Source of the DNA: Litorivita pollutaquae
GTDB taxonomy: Bacteria > Pseudomonadota > Alphaproteobacteria > Rhodobacterales > Rhodobacteraceae
Assembly: GCF_003205515.1 (NCBI RefSeq)
Contig: NZ_KZ826483.1
Span: 62,001 to 126,000, forward strand
Reading direction: 5' to 3'
DNA: 64,000 nt
The notes below the pieces were generated by a model. It was given only the letters and a program-made list of their open reading frames with translations, was not told the origin of the DNA and ran no database searches. Both the position numbers and the translations under genes were made by a program. Position 1 is the first letter of the stretch, and each line of letters starts with the position of its first letter. Below are positions 18,768 to 29,428 of this stretch, one piece after another.

Positions 18768-21728
18768 TTATTTCCCTTCGATGGTCAGCGCAGCGTCGAT
18801 CAGCGCTGCTTGTTGTTTCTTGTGTTGCGTGGCAAGGCCGGTGGCCGGCGAGGCAGAGGCCGGACGGCCCGCATAGGAGGGGCGGCCATGCTTGGCTTTG
18901 ATCCGGCCAAGCGCCCATTCGATATTCGGCTCGATGAAGGTCCATGCGCCTTGGTTTTTCGGCTCTTCCTGACACCACACCATTTCGGCGCCTTTGAAGC
19001 GTTCCAATTCATGCACGAGAGACATGGCGGGGAAGGGATAGAATTGCTCGATCCGCAGCAGGTAGACATCGTCGATCCCACGGGCATCGCGTTCCTCAAG
19101 CAGGTCATAGTAGACCTTGCCCGAACACATGACGACCCGTTTGATGTCTTTGTCCTTGACCAGTTTGGTGTCCGAGCTGCCCTTTTCGGCATCATCCCAA
19201 AGCACGCGGTGGAAGCTGCTTCCGGTGGTGAAGTCATCTGCCGTTGAGACGGCCAATTTGTGGCGCAGCAAGGATTTCGGCGTCATCAGGACGAGCGGCT
19301 TGCGATAGCTGCGGTGCAATTGGCGGCGCAGGATGTGGAAGTAGTTCGCAGGTGTGGTGCAATTGGCCACGATCCAGTTGTCACCGCCGCACATTTGCAA
19401 GAACCGTTCGAGGCGCGCGGACGAATGTTCTGGCCCCTGTCCTTCGAACCCGTGCGGGAGCAGCATCACAAGGCCCGACATGCGCAGCCATTTGCTTTCG
19501 CCGGACGAGATGAATTGGTCAAACATGATCTGCGCGCCATTGGCGAAATCGCCGAACTGCGCTTCCCACATCACCAAGGCGTTGGGTTCCGACAGAGAAT
19601 AGCCGTATTCAAAGCCCAGAACCGCATATTCCGACAGCATCGAATCGATGACTTCATAACGCGCCTGACCTTCGCGGATCGCGTTGAGCGGATAGTAGCG
19701 CTCTTCGGTCTCTTGGTTGATAAAGGCAGAGTGGCGTTGGCTGAATGTGCCGCGGGTGCTGTCCTGACCGGAAAGGCGTACGGGGTAGCCTTCGGTCAAA
19801 AGCGAGCCAAAGGCCAAAGCTTCGCCGGTGGCCCAATCAAAGCCTTTGCCGCTGTCGAACATGGCCTTTTTGGCGTCGAGCAAACGGCCCACGGTTTTGT
19901 GGACCGGGAACCCATCGGGAACGGAGGTCAGCCCGTTGCCCACTTCGGCCAAAGTTTCGGGCGAAATGGACGTTTCGCCGCGTTGATATTCTTCGCCCTC
20001 GCGATTGAGATGCGACCAGCGCCCGTCAAGCCAATCGGCCTTGTTGGGTTTGTATTCCTTGCCGGCCTCGAATTCGTCGTTGAGATAGGCTTGGAAGGCC
20101 GCCTTCATGTCTTCGATCTCGCCCTCGGGGATGAGGCCGTCAGCGACAAGGCGCTCGGTGTAAAGCGACAGCGTGGTTTTGTGGCGCTTGATCTGGTTGT
20201 ACATGATCGGGTTGGTGAACATGGGCTCGTCGCCCTCGTTATGCCCGAACCGGCGATAACAGAAGATATCCAGAACCACATCTTTGTGGAATTTCTGGCG
20301 GAACTCGGTGGCGACGCGCGCGGCATGCACCACGGCTTCGGGATCGTCGCCGTTGACATGGAAAATCGGCGCTTCGACCATCAATGCAATATCGGTCGGA
20401 TAGGGGGACGAACGCGAGAAATGCGGCGCGGTGGTAAATCCGATCTGGTTGTTCACAACGATATGGATGGTGCCGCCGGTGCGGTGTCCGACAAGGCCCG
20501 AAAGACCAAAGCATTCGGCCACAACGCCCTGCCCCGCAAAGGCCGCATCGCCATGCAACAGGATCGGCAACACAGCCGTGCGGTCGGCATCTTGCAATTG
20601 CGCTTGTTTGGCGCGGACCTTGCCCAGAACAACGGGGTTCACGGCCTCAAGATGCGACGGGTTTGCCGTCAGCGACAGGTGCACGGTGTTGCCGTCAAAT
20701 TCGCGGTCGGACGAGGCGCCGAGGTGGTATTTCACATCGCCCGAGCCGTCGACGTCTTCGGGTTTGAAGCTGCCGCCCTGAAATTCGTTGAAGATCGCGC
20801 GGTAAGGTTTGCCCATAACATTGGCCAGAACCGACAAACGCCCGCGGTGGGGCATGCCGACGACGATGTCCTGAACGCCCAGATTGCCGCCGCGTTTGAT
20901 GATCTGCTCCATCGCGGGGATGAGGCTTTCGCCACCATCAAGACCAAAGCGTTTGGTGCCCATGTATTTGACATGGAGGAATTTCTCAAAGCCTTCGGCC
21001 TCGACCAATTTGTTCAAAATCGCCTTGCGGCCCTCGCGGGTGAACTGGATCTCTTTGCCATAGCCTTCGATCCGCTCTTTGAGCCAACCGGCCTCTTCAG
21101 GGTTCGAAATATGCATGTACTGCAATGCAAACGTGCCGCAATAAGTGCGTTTGACGATATCCATGATCTGGCGCAGCGAGGCGATTTGCAGGCCGAGCAC
21201 CTGATCAATAAAGATGGGGCGGTCCATGTCCGCTTCGCTGAAACCATAGGCTTTGGGATCCAGCTCGGGATGCGCATCCCGCCCGTGCAGGCCAAGCGGA
21301 TCGAGATCGGCCGCAAGGTGGCCGCGAATACGGTATGCGCGGATGATCATCAATGCGCGGATGCTGTCTAACACGGCGCGCTTGACCGCGTCATCTGACA
21401 GTTCGACACCTTTTTCCGATGCTTTGGCTTTGATCTTGTCGCCTGCGCCTTTGGCCTCGGCAGGTACGGCCCATTCGCCGGTCAACGCAGAAGTCAGATC
21501 GTCATTGGGGACGGGAGGCCAATCGTTGCGCCCCCAAGAGGGGCCGGAGGCCTCGGCCTTAACGTCTAGGTCCGCATCACCAAGTGCGCGGAAAAACTCT
21601 TGCCACGCTTCATCGACCGCATTGGGATCATTGGCGTACCGGGCATACATCTGCTCTAGATATTCCGCATTATGCCCCTGCATGAAGGAAGAGGCATGGA
21701 AAGTGTCGTTAGGGCTTTGGTCGTTCAT
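18768..21728 (-). CDS. sucA: 2-oxoglutarate dehydrogenase E1
   Basis: Thiamine-diphosphate-dependent decarboxylase of 2-oxoglutarate. The 986-residue protein starts MNDQSPNDTFHASSFMQG; ATG at 21728 was chosen because GGGAG precedes it and the family N-terminus begins here, although the frame continues upstream to 21839. Motifs include the N-terminal LEQMYARYANDP (E2-binding type segment), GMPHRGRLSVL, HGDAAFAGQGVV (ThDP/Mg site) and the C-terminal transketolase-like half. It is the third gene of sucC-sucD-sucA-sucB. Confidence 0.97.
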   Translation of the reverse strand: MNDQSPNDTFHASSFMQGHNAEYLEQMYARYANDPNAVDEAWQEFFRALGDADLDVKAEASGPSWGRNDWPPVPNDDLTSALTGEWAVPAEAKGAGDKIKAKASEKGVELSDDAVKRAVLDSIRALMIIRAYRIRGHLAADLDPLGLHGRDAHPELDPKAYGFSEADMDRPIFIDQVLGLQIASLRQIMDIVKRTYCGTFALQYMHISNPEEAGWLKERIEGYGKEIQFTREGRKAILNKLVEAEGFEKFLHVKYMGTKRFGLDGGESLIPAMEQIIKRGGNLGVQDIVVGMPHRGRLSVLANVMGKPYRAIFNEFQGGSFKPEDVDGSGDVKYHLGASSDREFDGNTVHLSLTANPSHLEAVNPVVLGKVRAKQAQLQDADRTAVLPILLHGDAAFAGQGVVAECFGLSGLVGHRTGGTIHIVVNNQIGFTTAPHFSRSSPYPTDIALMVEAPIFHVNGDDPEAVVHAARVATEFRQKFHKDVVLDIFCYRRFGHNEGDEPMFTNPIMYNQIKRHKTTLSLYTERLVADGLIPEGEIEDMKAAFQAYLNDEFEAGKEYKPNKADWLDGRWSHLNREGEEYQRGETSISPETLAEVGNGLTSVPDGFPVHKTVGRLLDAKKAMFDSGKGFDWATGEALAFGSLLTEGYPVRLSGQDSTRGTFSQRHSAFINQETEERYYPLNAIREGQARYEVIDSMLSEYAVLGFEYGYSLSEPNALVMWEAQFGDFANGAQIMFDQFISSGESKWLRMSGLVMLLPHGFEGQGPEHSSARLERFLQMCGGDNWIVANCTTPANYFHILRRQLHRSYRKPLVLMTPKSLLRHKLAVSTADDFTTGSSFHRVLWDDAEKGSSDTKLVKDKDIKRVVMCSGKVYYDLLEERDARGIDDVYLLRIEQFYPFPAMSLVHELERFKGAEMVWCQEEPKNQGAWTFIEPNIEWALGRIKAKHGRPSYAGRPASASPATGLATQHKKQQAALIDAALTIEGK

Positions 21729-21787
21729 GTGACGGGCTCCCGAGACCAGGTGTGAAAAGCTGCGTGAGAGAGACCCGCTTGGCAGGT

Positions 21788-21837
21788 CCCCGTCACGGGG
21801 CTTTTGGCTTTGCTCAGGACCAAGGTAGGTCCTGAGC
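21788..21837. repeat. Two hairpins in the sucD-sucA gap
   Basis: The 150-bp gap holds a perfect 10-bp stem, GCTCAGGACC / GGTCCTGAGC with loop AAGGTA (21812-21837), and beside it a 6-bp stem CCCCGT-C-ACGGGG (21788-21800). Neither has a U tract, so they look like RNA processing or stability structures between sucCD and sucAB rather than full terminators. Confidence 0.6.
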
Positions 21838-21878
21838 ATTGGTTTGCGAGGGGGCGCAAAATCTGTGCCCCGACGGGA

Positions 21879-22766
21879 TTAGCCGTTCTTGATCGCTTCC
21901 ATGACCGCTTCGCCCAATGTGGCGGGGCTGTCGGCAACGACGATGCCGGCGGCTTTCATCGCTTCGATCTTGCTTTCCGCATCGCCCTTGCCGCCCGCGA
22001 CAATCGCGCCGGCGTGGCCCATGCGGCGTCCGGGAGGGGCGGTGCGACCCGCGATGAAACCAGCCGTCGGTTTCCAGCGGCCTTTCTTTTTCTCATCGGC
22101 CAGGAATTGCGCGGCTTCTTCTTCGGCAGAGCCACCAATTTCACCGATCATGATGATCGATGTGGTTTCCGGATCGGCGAGGAACATCTCGAGCACGTCG
22201 ATATGTTCGGTGCCTTTGATCGGATCGCCGCCGATACCCACAGCCGAAGATTGGCCAAGGCCCATGTCTGTGGTCTGCTTCACGGCTTCATAGGTCAAGG
22301 TGCCCGAGCGCGACACAACACCGACCGAACCACGTTTGTGGATATGGCCGGGCATGATGCCGATTTTGCAGGCATCCGGCGTGATGACACCGGGGCAGTT
22401 CGGGCCGATCAGGCGCGATTTGGAGTTCTCCAAGGCACGTTTCACCTTCATCATGTCGAGCACCGGAATGCCTTCGGTGATGCAAACGATCAATTCCATT
22501 TCGGCGTCGATCGCCTCAAGGATACTGTCGGCCGCGAAGGGAGGCGGGACATAGATCACGGAGGCGTTTGCTTCGGTGCGTTCCATGGCTTCGTGGACGC
22601 TGTCAAAGACCGGCAGGTCCAGGTGGCTTGTGCCGCCTTTTCCAGGTGTCACGCCGCCAACCATTTTGGTGCCATATGCGATGGCTTGTTCCGAGTGGAA
22701 TGTGCCCTGCGAGCCGGTGAGGCCCTGACAGATCACTTTGGTGTTTTCGTCGATAAGGACTGCCAT
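21879..22766 (-). CDS. sucD: Succinyl-CoA synthetase alpha subunit
   Basis: Alpha subunit of succinate-CoA ligase, which makes succinate plus ATP/GTP from succinyl-CoA. The 295-residue protein has the CoA-binding Rossmann domain (about residues 1-125) and the phosphohistidine site in [18 protein letters not shown] (about residue 246). Its start is 4 bp after the sucC stop, with the ribosome site inside the sucC end. Confidence 0.97.
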   Translation of the reverse strand: MAVLIDENTKVICQGLTGSQGTFHSEQAIAYGTKMVGGVTPGKGGTSHLDLPVFDSVHEAMERTEANASVIYVPPPFAADSILEAIDAEMELIVCITEGIPVLDMMKVKRALENSKSRLIGPNCPGVITPDACKIGIMPGHIHKRGSVGVVSRSGTLTYEAVKQTTDMGLGQSSAVGIGGDPIKGTEHIDVLEMFLADPETTSIIMIGEIGGSAEEEAAQFLADEKKKGRWKPTAGFIAGRTAPPGRRMGHAGAIVAGGKGDAESKIEAMKAAGIVVADSPATLGEAVMEAIKNG

Positions 22767-22770
22767 TGGA

Positions 22771-23967
22771 TTAACCTTTCACCGCTTTCACGATCTTCTG
22801 AGCGCCGTCTTTCAAGTCGTCCGCCGCGATCACGTCGAGGCCGGAGTTGTTGATGATGGCTTTGCCTTCTTCCACGTTGGTGCCTTCGAGGCGGACAACC
22901 AACGGAACCTTGAGGCCGACTTCCTTGACCGCAGCGACAACGCCTTCGGCGATGACGTCACAGCGCATGATGCCGCCGAAGATGTTCACGAGGATGCCTT
23001 TGACCTGTGGGTCCGAGGTGATGATTTTGAACGCTTCGGTCACCTTCTCTTTGGTCGCGCCGCCACCTACGTCAAGGAAGTTGGCAGGCTCTGCGCCGTA
23101 GAGTTTGATGATATCCATTGTCGCCATGGCAAGACCGGCGCCGTTGACCATGCAACCGATTTCGCCGTCGAGGGCGATGTAGTTGAGGTCGTATTTCGAG
23201 GCTTCAAGCTCTTTGCTGTCTTCTTCGGTCTCGTCGCGCAGCGACAGGACATCGGAATGACGATAGAGCGCGTTGCCGTCAAAGCTGACTTTGGCGTCGA
23301 GCACTTTGAGGTCGCCGGAGCCTTCGAGAACGATCAACGGGTTGATCTCGAGCATCTCCATGTCTTTGTCGAGGAAGGCACGGTAGAGGTTGCCCATCAA
23401 GGCGACACATTGTTTGACCTGCGCGCCCTTGAGGCCGAGCGAGAAGGCGATACGGCGGCCGTGGAAGGCTTGATAGCCGGTGGCCGGATCAACCGAGAAG
23501 GACAGGATTTTTTCGGGGGTCGACGCGGCGACCTCTTCGATGTCCATGCCGCCTTCGGTGGAGCAAACGAAGGAGACGCGCGATGTTTGGCGATCTACGA
23601 GCAATGCGAGGTAAAGCTCGTTCTCGATGTCCGAACCGTCTTCGATGTAGATACGGTTGACCTGTTTGCCCGCGGGGCCGGTCTGATGGGTCACAAGGGT
23701 GCGGCCCAGCATCTTCTTGGCTTCTTCAGCCGCCTCTTCAACGGAGAAAGCAAGGCGCACGCCGCCTTTTTCGCCGGCTTCGGCTTCTTTGAAAGAACCC
23801 TTTCCGCGGCCGCCTGCATGGATTTGCGCTTTGACAACCCAAAGTGGGCCGCCCAATTCGCCAGCAGCGGCTTTGGCGTTCTCGGCCTTCAGGACGGCAC
23901 GTCCCTCGGAGACCGGAGCGCCGTATTCGCGAAGCAGTGCTTTCGCCTGATACTCGTGGATGTTCAT
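22771..23967 (-). CDS. sucC: Succinyl-CoA synthetase beta subunit
   Basis: ATP-grasp beta subunit of succinate-CoA ligase. The 398-residue protein starts [12 protein letters not shown]; the grasp region shows [12 protein letters not shown] and the C-terminus has [14 protein letters not shown]. It is the first gene of the suc operon. The 291-bp upstream region contains the 13-bp inverted repeat at 24071-24107 that recurs upstream of sdhC. Confidence 0.97.
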   Translation of the reverse strand: MNIHEYQAKALLREYGAPVSEGRAVLKAENAKAAAGELGGPLWVVKAQIHAGGRGKGSFKEAEAGEKGGVRLAFSVEEAAEEAKKMLGRTLVTHQTGPAGKQVNRIYIEDGSDIENELYLALLVDRQTSRVSFVCSTEGGMDIEEVAASTPEKILSFSVDPATGYQAFHGRRIAFSLGLKGAQVKQCVALMGNLYRAFLDKDMEMLEINPLIVLEGSGDLKVLDAKVSFDGNALYRHSDVLSLRDETEEDSKELEASKYDLNYIALDGEIGCMVNGAGLAMATMDIIKLYGAEPANFLDVGGGATKEKVTEAFKIITSDPQVKGILVNIFGGIMRCDVIAEGVVAAVKEVGLKVPLVVRLEGTNVEEGKAIINNSGLDVIAADDLKDGAQKIVKAVKG

Positions 23968-24070
23968 AAGACTGTCCCGTGTTGCTACGATTGCATCGGT
24001 ATAGGCATAAGGTTACCCCCCGTTTAAGGGATTTTTTGGCTAAGGCAGCGATTTTGGGGTGTTTTCTGCA

Positions 24071-24107
24071 TTTTGTGATCACAGCTTTTAATCGTGTGAT
24101 CACAAAA
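24071..24107. promoter_or_regulatory. Double-palindrome operator upstream of sucC
   Basis: TTTTGTGATCACA - 11 bases - TGTGATCACAAAA, a perfect 13-bp inverted repeat. Each arm contains the self-complementary core TGTGATCACA, and the cores are 21 bp apart (two helical turns). It lies 104 bp before the sucC start. The same design occurs at 29275-29310 before sdhC, which strongly suggests a shared operator. The binding protein is not known from the sequence. Confidence 0.8.
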
Positions 24108-24201
24108 GGGTGGCACTTGAGAATGCGCTGCCCCGCCGAGTCGTCACATGTGTTGGCGCTGCGGCGTGGGGCGGTATGTGCTTTGGTGGGAGCGAAAGGC
24201 G

Positions 24202-24232
24202 CAAAAGGCGCCCCCTAGGGGACGCCCTCTTT
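24202..24232 (-). terminator. Rho-independent terminator of mdh
   Basis: On the minus strand GGCGTCCCC-TA-GGGGGCGCC is followed by TTTTG, 26 bp after the mdh stop. It separates mdh from the suc operon, so sucC needs its own promoter. Confidence 0.85.
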
Positions 24233-24258
24233 TGAAATCTCGATACAACGCGCTGCGA

Positions 24259-25717
<1,459 letters not shown>

Positions 25718-26029
25718 TTAGGCGTCATTGCCTTCTGCGGGCAGAGCCTCGGCCAGTTCCTCAAAGGCTTGGCCCGAGGCGACAAGGCAGGTTATGCCCG
25801 AAGGCATCGTCACGGTGATGGTCCATGTGCCGCTTTCGTCAGAGGCAAACACCTCAACCAGCTGATTGTTGGTGCCAAGCCCGATGGATTGACGGGTTTC
25901 GCCGTAGCCGGAGGCGAGGCGTTCAACCACGACTTCGCGGGGACCGCAGGATTGTCGGGTCTGCGCCGCGGCGCCATTGGCCGCAAGCGCGGCGATCAGG
26001 AAGGGAATACTTTTTATAAGCAGTTTCAT
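25718..26029 (-). CDS. Secreted hypothetical protein, 103 residues
   Basis: N-terminal signal peptide MKLLIKSIPFLIAALAANGAAAQ with an AxA-type cleavage site (about residue 22). The mature protein is about 80 residues with two cysteines that could form a disulfide (RQSCGPRE and GITCLVAS) and a WTITVTMPSG strand. It ends in a good terminator. No family was recognised; it is divergent from mcl2. Confidence 0.75.
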   Translation of the reverse strand: MKLLIKSIPFLIAALAANGAAAQTRQSCGPREVVVERLASGYGETRQSIGLGTNNQLVEVFASDESGTWTITVTMPSGITCLVASGQAFEELAEALPAEGNDA

Positions 26030-26392
26030 AGCGTTAACCTTTTGCCCAATGGGGAAACCGCTTGTGAGGGCTGCATATGTTCAGGGAACCACGTTCCTGC
26101 GGCCGGTCTGGCTTCCGTTTTCTCATCCTGCGCAGGTTGCGTTTTCGCGGTATCTGGCTGCATCGCCCGACGGGCCGCCATGTTATCTTGCGCATGAGAG
26201 AAGACTGCGCCTTGGCCCTGAAGTTAAGGTTAATCCGCCGCCCGTTCGGTCGAATTGTAGTTATTTCAAGCGGTGAACCGGGCCTGCTAGCCTTGTCTGG
26301 CTGGGTTTTTTCTGCATTGCGGCGCAAACCCACTTGAATATTTGTGCAAAAAAGTGCCAGTTGCAGCGCAACATTATTACCGGAGAGTTAAA
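26030..26392. other. Divergent intergenic region before mcl2
   Basis: About 360 bp with no supported gene; short open frames on both strands look like chance. Near the mcl2 start it contains the small palindrome GTTGC-AGC-GCAAC (26360-26372), which resembles GCAA/TTGC pairs in the ecm-ccr region, and a good ribosome site (CCGGAGAG). Confidence 0.55.
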
Positions 26393-27250
26393 ATGGACCA
26401 GACCGACCGCCCCTACCGTTCCGTGCTGTATATTCCCGGCTCCAAGGAGCGCGCACTGGATAAAGCGCGCAGCTTGCCGGTGGATGCGATTATCTTTGAC
26501 CTTGAGGACGCCGTGACGCCCGATGCCAAAGTCGAGGCGCGCACCACCTTGAAGGCCGCACTTGATCAGGACGGCTATGGCGGCCGGGCCAAGATCATCC
26601 GTATCAACGGGCTGGATACCGAATGGGGCGCTGGTGATGTCGCGGCGCTGAAGGATTGCGATGTTGATGCGTTTCTTTTGCCCAAGGTGAATAGCGTGGC
26701 GGATATCAATGCGCTTTCGGATTTGCTCGGCAACGGCAAGGCCATTTGGGCGATGATGGAAACGCCTTTGGGCATTCTGAATGCGCTTGAAGTGGCCGCG
26801 CATCCGCAATTGACCGGTTTTGTCGCGGGAACGAATGATCTGGCCAAAGAGCTTAATTGCCGGGCGCGCGCCGACCGGTTGCCGATGATGATGGCGCTTC
26901 AGCAGATCTTGCTTGCTGCGCGCGCCCATAACGTCATCGCGATTGACGGGGTTTACAACCAATATAAAGACGAAGAAGGCCTGAAGGTAGAATGCGATCA
27001 GGGCCGCGATCTTGGCTATGACGGCAAGACCTTGATCCACCCTGCGCAGGTCGCCGTCACCAATGACGCCTTCGCGCCGTCCGAAGCCGATATCGACCTT
27101 GCGCGTCGCCAGATTGCCGCGCTTAACGAGGCCGAGGCCGCAGGCCAGGGCGTTGCCGTGGTTGACGGCAAAATCGTCGAAAACCTGCACGTCGAAACTG
27201 CGAAGAAGCTGCTCGCCAAGGCGGCGGCTATTGCCGCCTTGGCAGAATAA
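26393..27250 (+). CDS. mcl2: (3S)-malyl-CoA thioesterase, CitE-like
   Basis: A CitE/HpcH superfamily protein of 285 residues: RSVLYIPGS at the start, IIFDLEDAV (Mg-binding acid region), WAMMETPLGILNA, and IDGVYNQYKDE. Length and sequence fit Mcl2 of Rhodobacter, which was shown to hydrolyse (3S)-malyl-CoA to malate and CoA in the ethylmalonyl-CoA pathway, rather than the longer lyase Mcl1 (about 318 residues). ATG at 26393 follows GGAGAG; upstream in-frame codons from 26342 are unlikely to be used. The assignment is supported by mch, ecm and ccr nearby but was not tested by alignment. Confidence 0.85.
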   Translation: MDQTDRPYRSVLYIPGSKERALDKARSLPVDAIIFDLEDAVTPDAKVEARTTLKAALDQDGYGGRAKIIRINGLDTEWGAGDVAALKDCDVDAFLLPKVNSVADINALSDLLGNGKAIWAMMETPLGILNALEVAAHPQLTGFVAGTNDLAKELNCRARADRLPMMMALQQILLAARAHNVIAIDGVYNQYKDEEGLKVECDQGRDLGYDGKTLIHPAQVAVTNDAFAPSEADIDLARRQIAALNEAEAAGQGVAVVDGKIVENLHVETAKKLLAKAAAIAALAE

Positions 27251-27327
27251 GCGCACCCTTAGGCGAATACGGATAGGCAGGGCGTCTCAGTATAAGGGAT
27301 GCCCGCCCAACAACAGGGACGACAGCC

Positions 27328-27873
27328 ATGACATTATTAGTTCTCGGAATCGCACTTTGGATTGGTGCGCATTTACTCAAACGCCTTGCGCCCGATCTGC
27401 GCACCAGCATGGGCGAGAAGCGCGGGCGGGGGATCATTGCATTGGTGATCTTTGCGTCGCTGGTGATGATGGTTGTCGGGTTTCGCGCCGCACCGCATAT
27501 TGATGTCTGGTATCCGCCGAGCTTTTTCACCCATATCAACAACCTGTTGATGCTTTTGGCGGTGTTCCTCTTTGCCATTTCCGAATCCAAAGGCGCCTTG
27601 CGGGCGAAAATCAAACACCCGCAGCTCTATGCGGTGAAGACATGGGCCGTGGCGCATTTGCTGGTGAATGGGGATCTCGCCTCAATCGTGCTATTTGGCG
27701 GCATGCTGTTCTGGGCTGTGATGTCGGTCGTATTGATCAACCGTAGCGGTGAATTCGTGCCCAAAGAGGCCGGCCCAGCCAAACGCGATATCATCACTGT
27801 GATCGCGACGCTCGTCGCCTTTGTGGTGATTTCTGCTATTCATTCCTGGCTTGGCTATTCCCCCTTCGCTTGA
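27328..27873 (+). CDS. NnrU family membrane protein
   Basis: A 181-residue protein with about five hydrophobic segments (residues 1-18, 33-55, 68-88, 108-135, 153-172), matching the NnrU family first named from denitrification loci. Family members also occur outside nitrogen clusters, as here, so a role in NO metabolism should not be assumed. It lies between mcl2 and the DUF1737-mch pair, 77 bp after mcl2. Confidence 0.82.
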   Translation: MTLLVLGIALWIGAHLLKRLAPDLRTSMGEKRGRGIIALVIFASLVMMVVGFRAAPHIDVWYPPSFFTHINNLLMLLAVFLFAISESKGALRAKIKHPQLYAVKTWAVAHLLVNGDLASIVLFGGMLFWAVMSVVLINRSGEFVPKEAGPAKRDIITVIATLVAFVVISAIHSWLGYSPFA

Positions 27874-27900
27874 GGCCAACCCCGATAAGGTTACACAATT

Positions 27901-28107
27901 ATGCCAGACATTTACCGCCTGCTGACCGAAGACGATACCTCGGCCTTTTGCCATAAAGTGAGCGAGGCGCTGGGCAAGGGATGGGGGCTTTATGGCGATC
28001 CGACCTATGCCTTCGATGCGGCGCGCGGCGTGATGCGCTGTGCCCAAGCGGTCGTGAAGACGATCGACACGCCCTATACCCCCGATATGAAATTAGGAGA
28101 GCAATAA
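27901..28107 (+). CDS. DUF1737 family small protein
   Basis: A 68-residue soluble protein starting MPDIYRLLTEDDTSAFC. The segment KGWGLYGDPTYAFD is typical of DUF1737, a family of unknown function. The stop overlaps the mch start by one base (TAATG), so the two are translationally coupled, which suggests a link to mesaconyl-CoA hydratase that is only positional. Confidence 0.8.
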   Translation: MPDIYRLLTEDDTSAFCHKVSEALGKGWGLYGDPTYAFDAARGVMRCAQAVVKTIDTPYTPDMKLGEQ

Positions 28108-29138
28108 TGGCCAAGACGAATGCCGGTCGTTTTTTTGAGGATTACAAACTTGGCGATGTGATCGAACACGCGGTGCCGCGTACCGTCTCGGGGGGCGAGC
28201 GCGCGCTTTACCACGCGCTTTATCCGGCGCGCCATGCGCTCTATTCCTCTGACGAGTTCGCCCGTGCCAGCGGCCTGCCGACCGCACCGATTGATGATCT
28301 GGCGGCGTTTCACGTGGTATTTGGCAAGACCGTGCCGGATGTGTCGCTCAACGCGGTGGCCAACCTTGGCTATGCCGAAGGGCGCTGGCTCTTGCCGGTC
28401 TACGCGGGCGATACCCTGCGCGCGACCTCCGAAGTGATCGGCCTTAAGCAAAACTCCAACGGCAAGACCGGTGTTGTTTACGTGCGCACACGGGGCCTCA
28501 ATCAACGCGATGAGGTGGTGATGGAATATGTGCGCTGGGTTATGGTGCGTAAAAACAACCTTGATGCACCCGCGCCGGACCCGGTTGTGCCTGAATTGAC
28601 AAAGGTATTGTCGGTTGAGGATCTGGCCATCCCCGCTGGCCTGGATTTCACCAATTACGACTTCACCCTCGCGGGCGAGGCACACCGCTGGGGCGATTAT
28701 GAGCTGGGCGAGCAAATCGACCATGTTGATGGCGTCACCATCGAAGAAGCCGAACATATGATCGCGACCCGCCTTTGGCAAAACACCGCCAAAGTGCATT
28801 TCGACGCGACCTTCCGTCCTGACGGTCAGCGCCTGATCTATGGCGGCCATGTGATCTCGATGGCGCGCGCGCTGTCGTTCAACGGTCTGGCCAATGCGCA
28901 GATGATCGTCGGCCTTAACGGCGGGGCCCATGCCAATCCGTGCTTTAGCGGGCTGACCGTCAAAGCATGGTCAGAAGTGCTCGACAAACGAGAGACCTCC
29001 GCGCCGGGTGTCGGTGCGATTCGCCTGCGCCTTGTGGCGACCTCGGGCGGCGCACCCTTTGCGCTCAAAGGCGAGGACGGCAAATATTTACCTGAGGTTC
29101 TGCTCGATCTCGATTATTGGGCTTTGATGCCAGTCTAA
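28107..29138 (+). CDS. mch: Mesaconyl-CoA hydratase (MaoC-like)
   Basis: Hydrates mesaconyl-CoA to beta-methylmalyl-CoA in the ethylmalonyl-CoA pathway. The 343-residue double-hotdog protein begins MAKTNAGRFFEDYKLGD; ATG at 28107 follows AGGAGAG. The first hotdog has GDVIEHAVPRTVSGGE and the second starts near residue 185 (NYDFTLAGEAHRWGDYELG). In Rhodobacter the gene lies close to mcl2 and sdh, as here. A general enoyl-CoA hydratase is the only reasonable alternative. Confidence 0.88.
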   Translation: MAKTNAGRFFEDYKLGDVIEHAVPRTVSGGERALYHALYPARHALYSSDEFARASGLPTAPIDDLAAFHVVFGKTVPDVSLNAVANLGYAEGRWLLPVYAGDTLRATSEVIGLKQNSNGKTGVVYVRTRGLNQRDEVVMEYVRWVMVRKNNLDAPAPDPVVPELTKVLSVEDLAIPAGLDFTNYDFTLAGEAHRWGDYELGEQIDHVDGVTIEEAEHMIATRLWQNTAKVHFDATFRPDGQRLIYGGHVISMARALSFNGLANAQMIVGLNGGAHANPCFSGLTVKAWSEVLDKRETSAPGVGAIRLRLVATSGGAPFALKGEDGKYLPEVLLDLDYWALMPV

Positions 29139-29144
29139 AGAATT

Positions 29145-29225
29145 TTGCCTCCGGCGGGGATATTTAGGGAAAATAGAACGCGGCACAGGCTTCTTCTTTC
29201 TAAAAATATCCTCGCCGAAGGCACA
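29145..29225. repeat. Long imperfect inverted repeat between mch and sdhC
   Basis: Left arm 29145-29165 (TTGCCTCCGGCGGGGATATT) pairs with right arm 29204-29225 (ATATCCTCGCCGAAGGCAC) across a 38-base spacer. Arms of this type (GCCTCCGGCGGGGATATTT) are, from memory, common intergenic elements in Rhodobacterales genomes. It may act as terminator for the mch transcript. Confidence 0.6.
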
Positions 29226-29274
29226 AGAGTCGCGCGCAGCGCGTTATTCGGCGCGGGCAGATAAAAATTTCGCA

Positions 29275-29310
29275 TTTTGTGATCACGCAGTTATTCCCTG
29301 TGATCACAAG
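29275..29310. promoter_or_regulatory. Double-palindrome operator upstream of sdhC
   Basis: TTTTGTGATCACG - 11 bases - TGTGATCACAAG. The TGTGATCAC(A/G) cores are exactly 21 bp apart, as at 24071-24107 before sucC. Read toward the gene, both sites share TTTTGTGATCAC at the distal arm and TGTGATCACAA(A/G)A at the proximal arm. It ends 119 bp before the preferred sdhC start. Confidence 0.8.
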
Positions 29311-29313
29311 ATG

Positions 29314-29334
29314 TGCAAAATCTTCACTTTTGCA
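29314..29334. promoter_or_regulatory. TGCAAAA inverted repeat downstream of the sdh operator
   Basis: TGCAAAA-N7-TTTTGCA is a perfect 7-bp inverted repeat starting 4 bp after the TGTGATCACA operator. It lies in the likely promoter or leader of sdhC and may bind a second regulator. TTTGCAAA-like sites are known for RamB-type short-chain-acid regulators, but the link here is a guess. Confidence 0.45.
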
Positions 29335-29428
29335 GTATTTTCTCCGGCCTAGCCCGCGCCAGAGAGGTGACATGGCTGAAAAATCCGCTATGACAGGGGG
29401 CAGCAAGGGAACCCTGAAAGGATTTGAT

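Noticed and set aside
19260-21371. A 703-codon open frame on the plus strand
   Set aside because: It is antisense to sucA, whose motifs and start are clear; high GC gives long open shadow frames with no family motifs.
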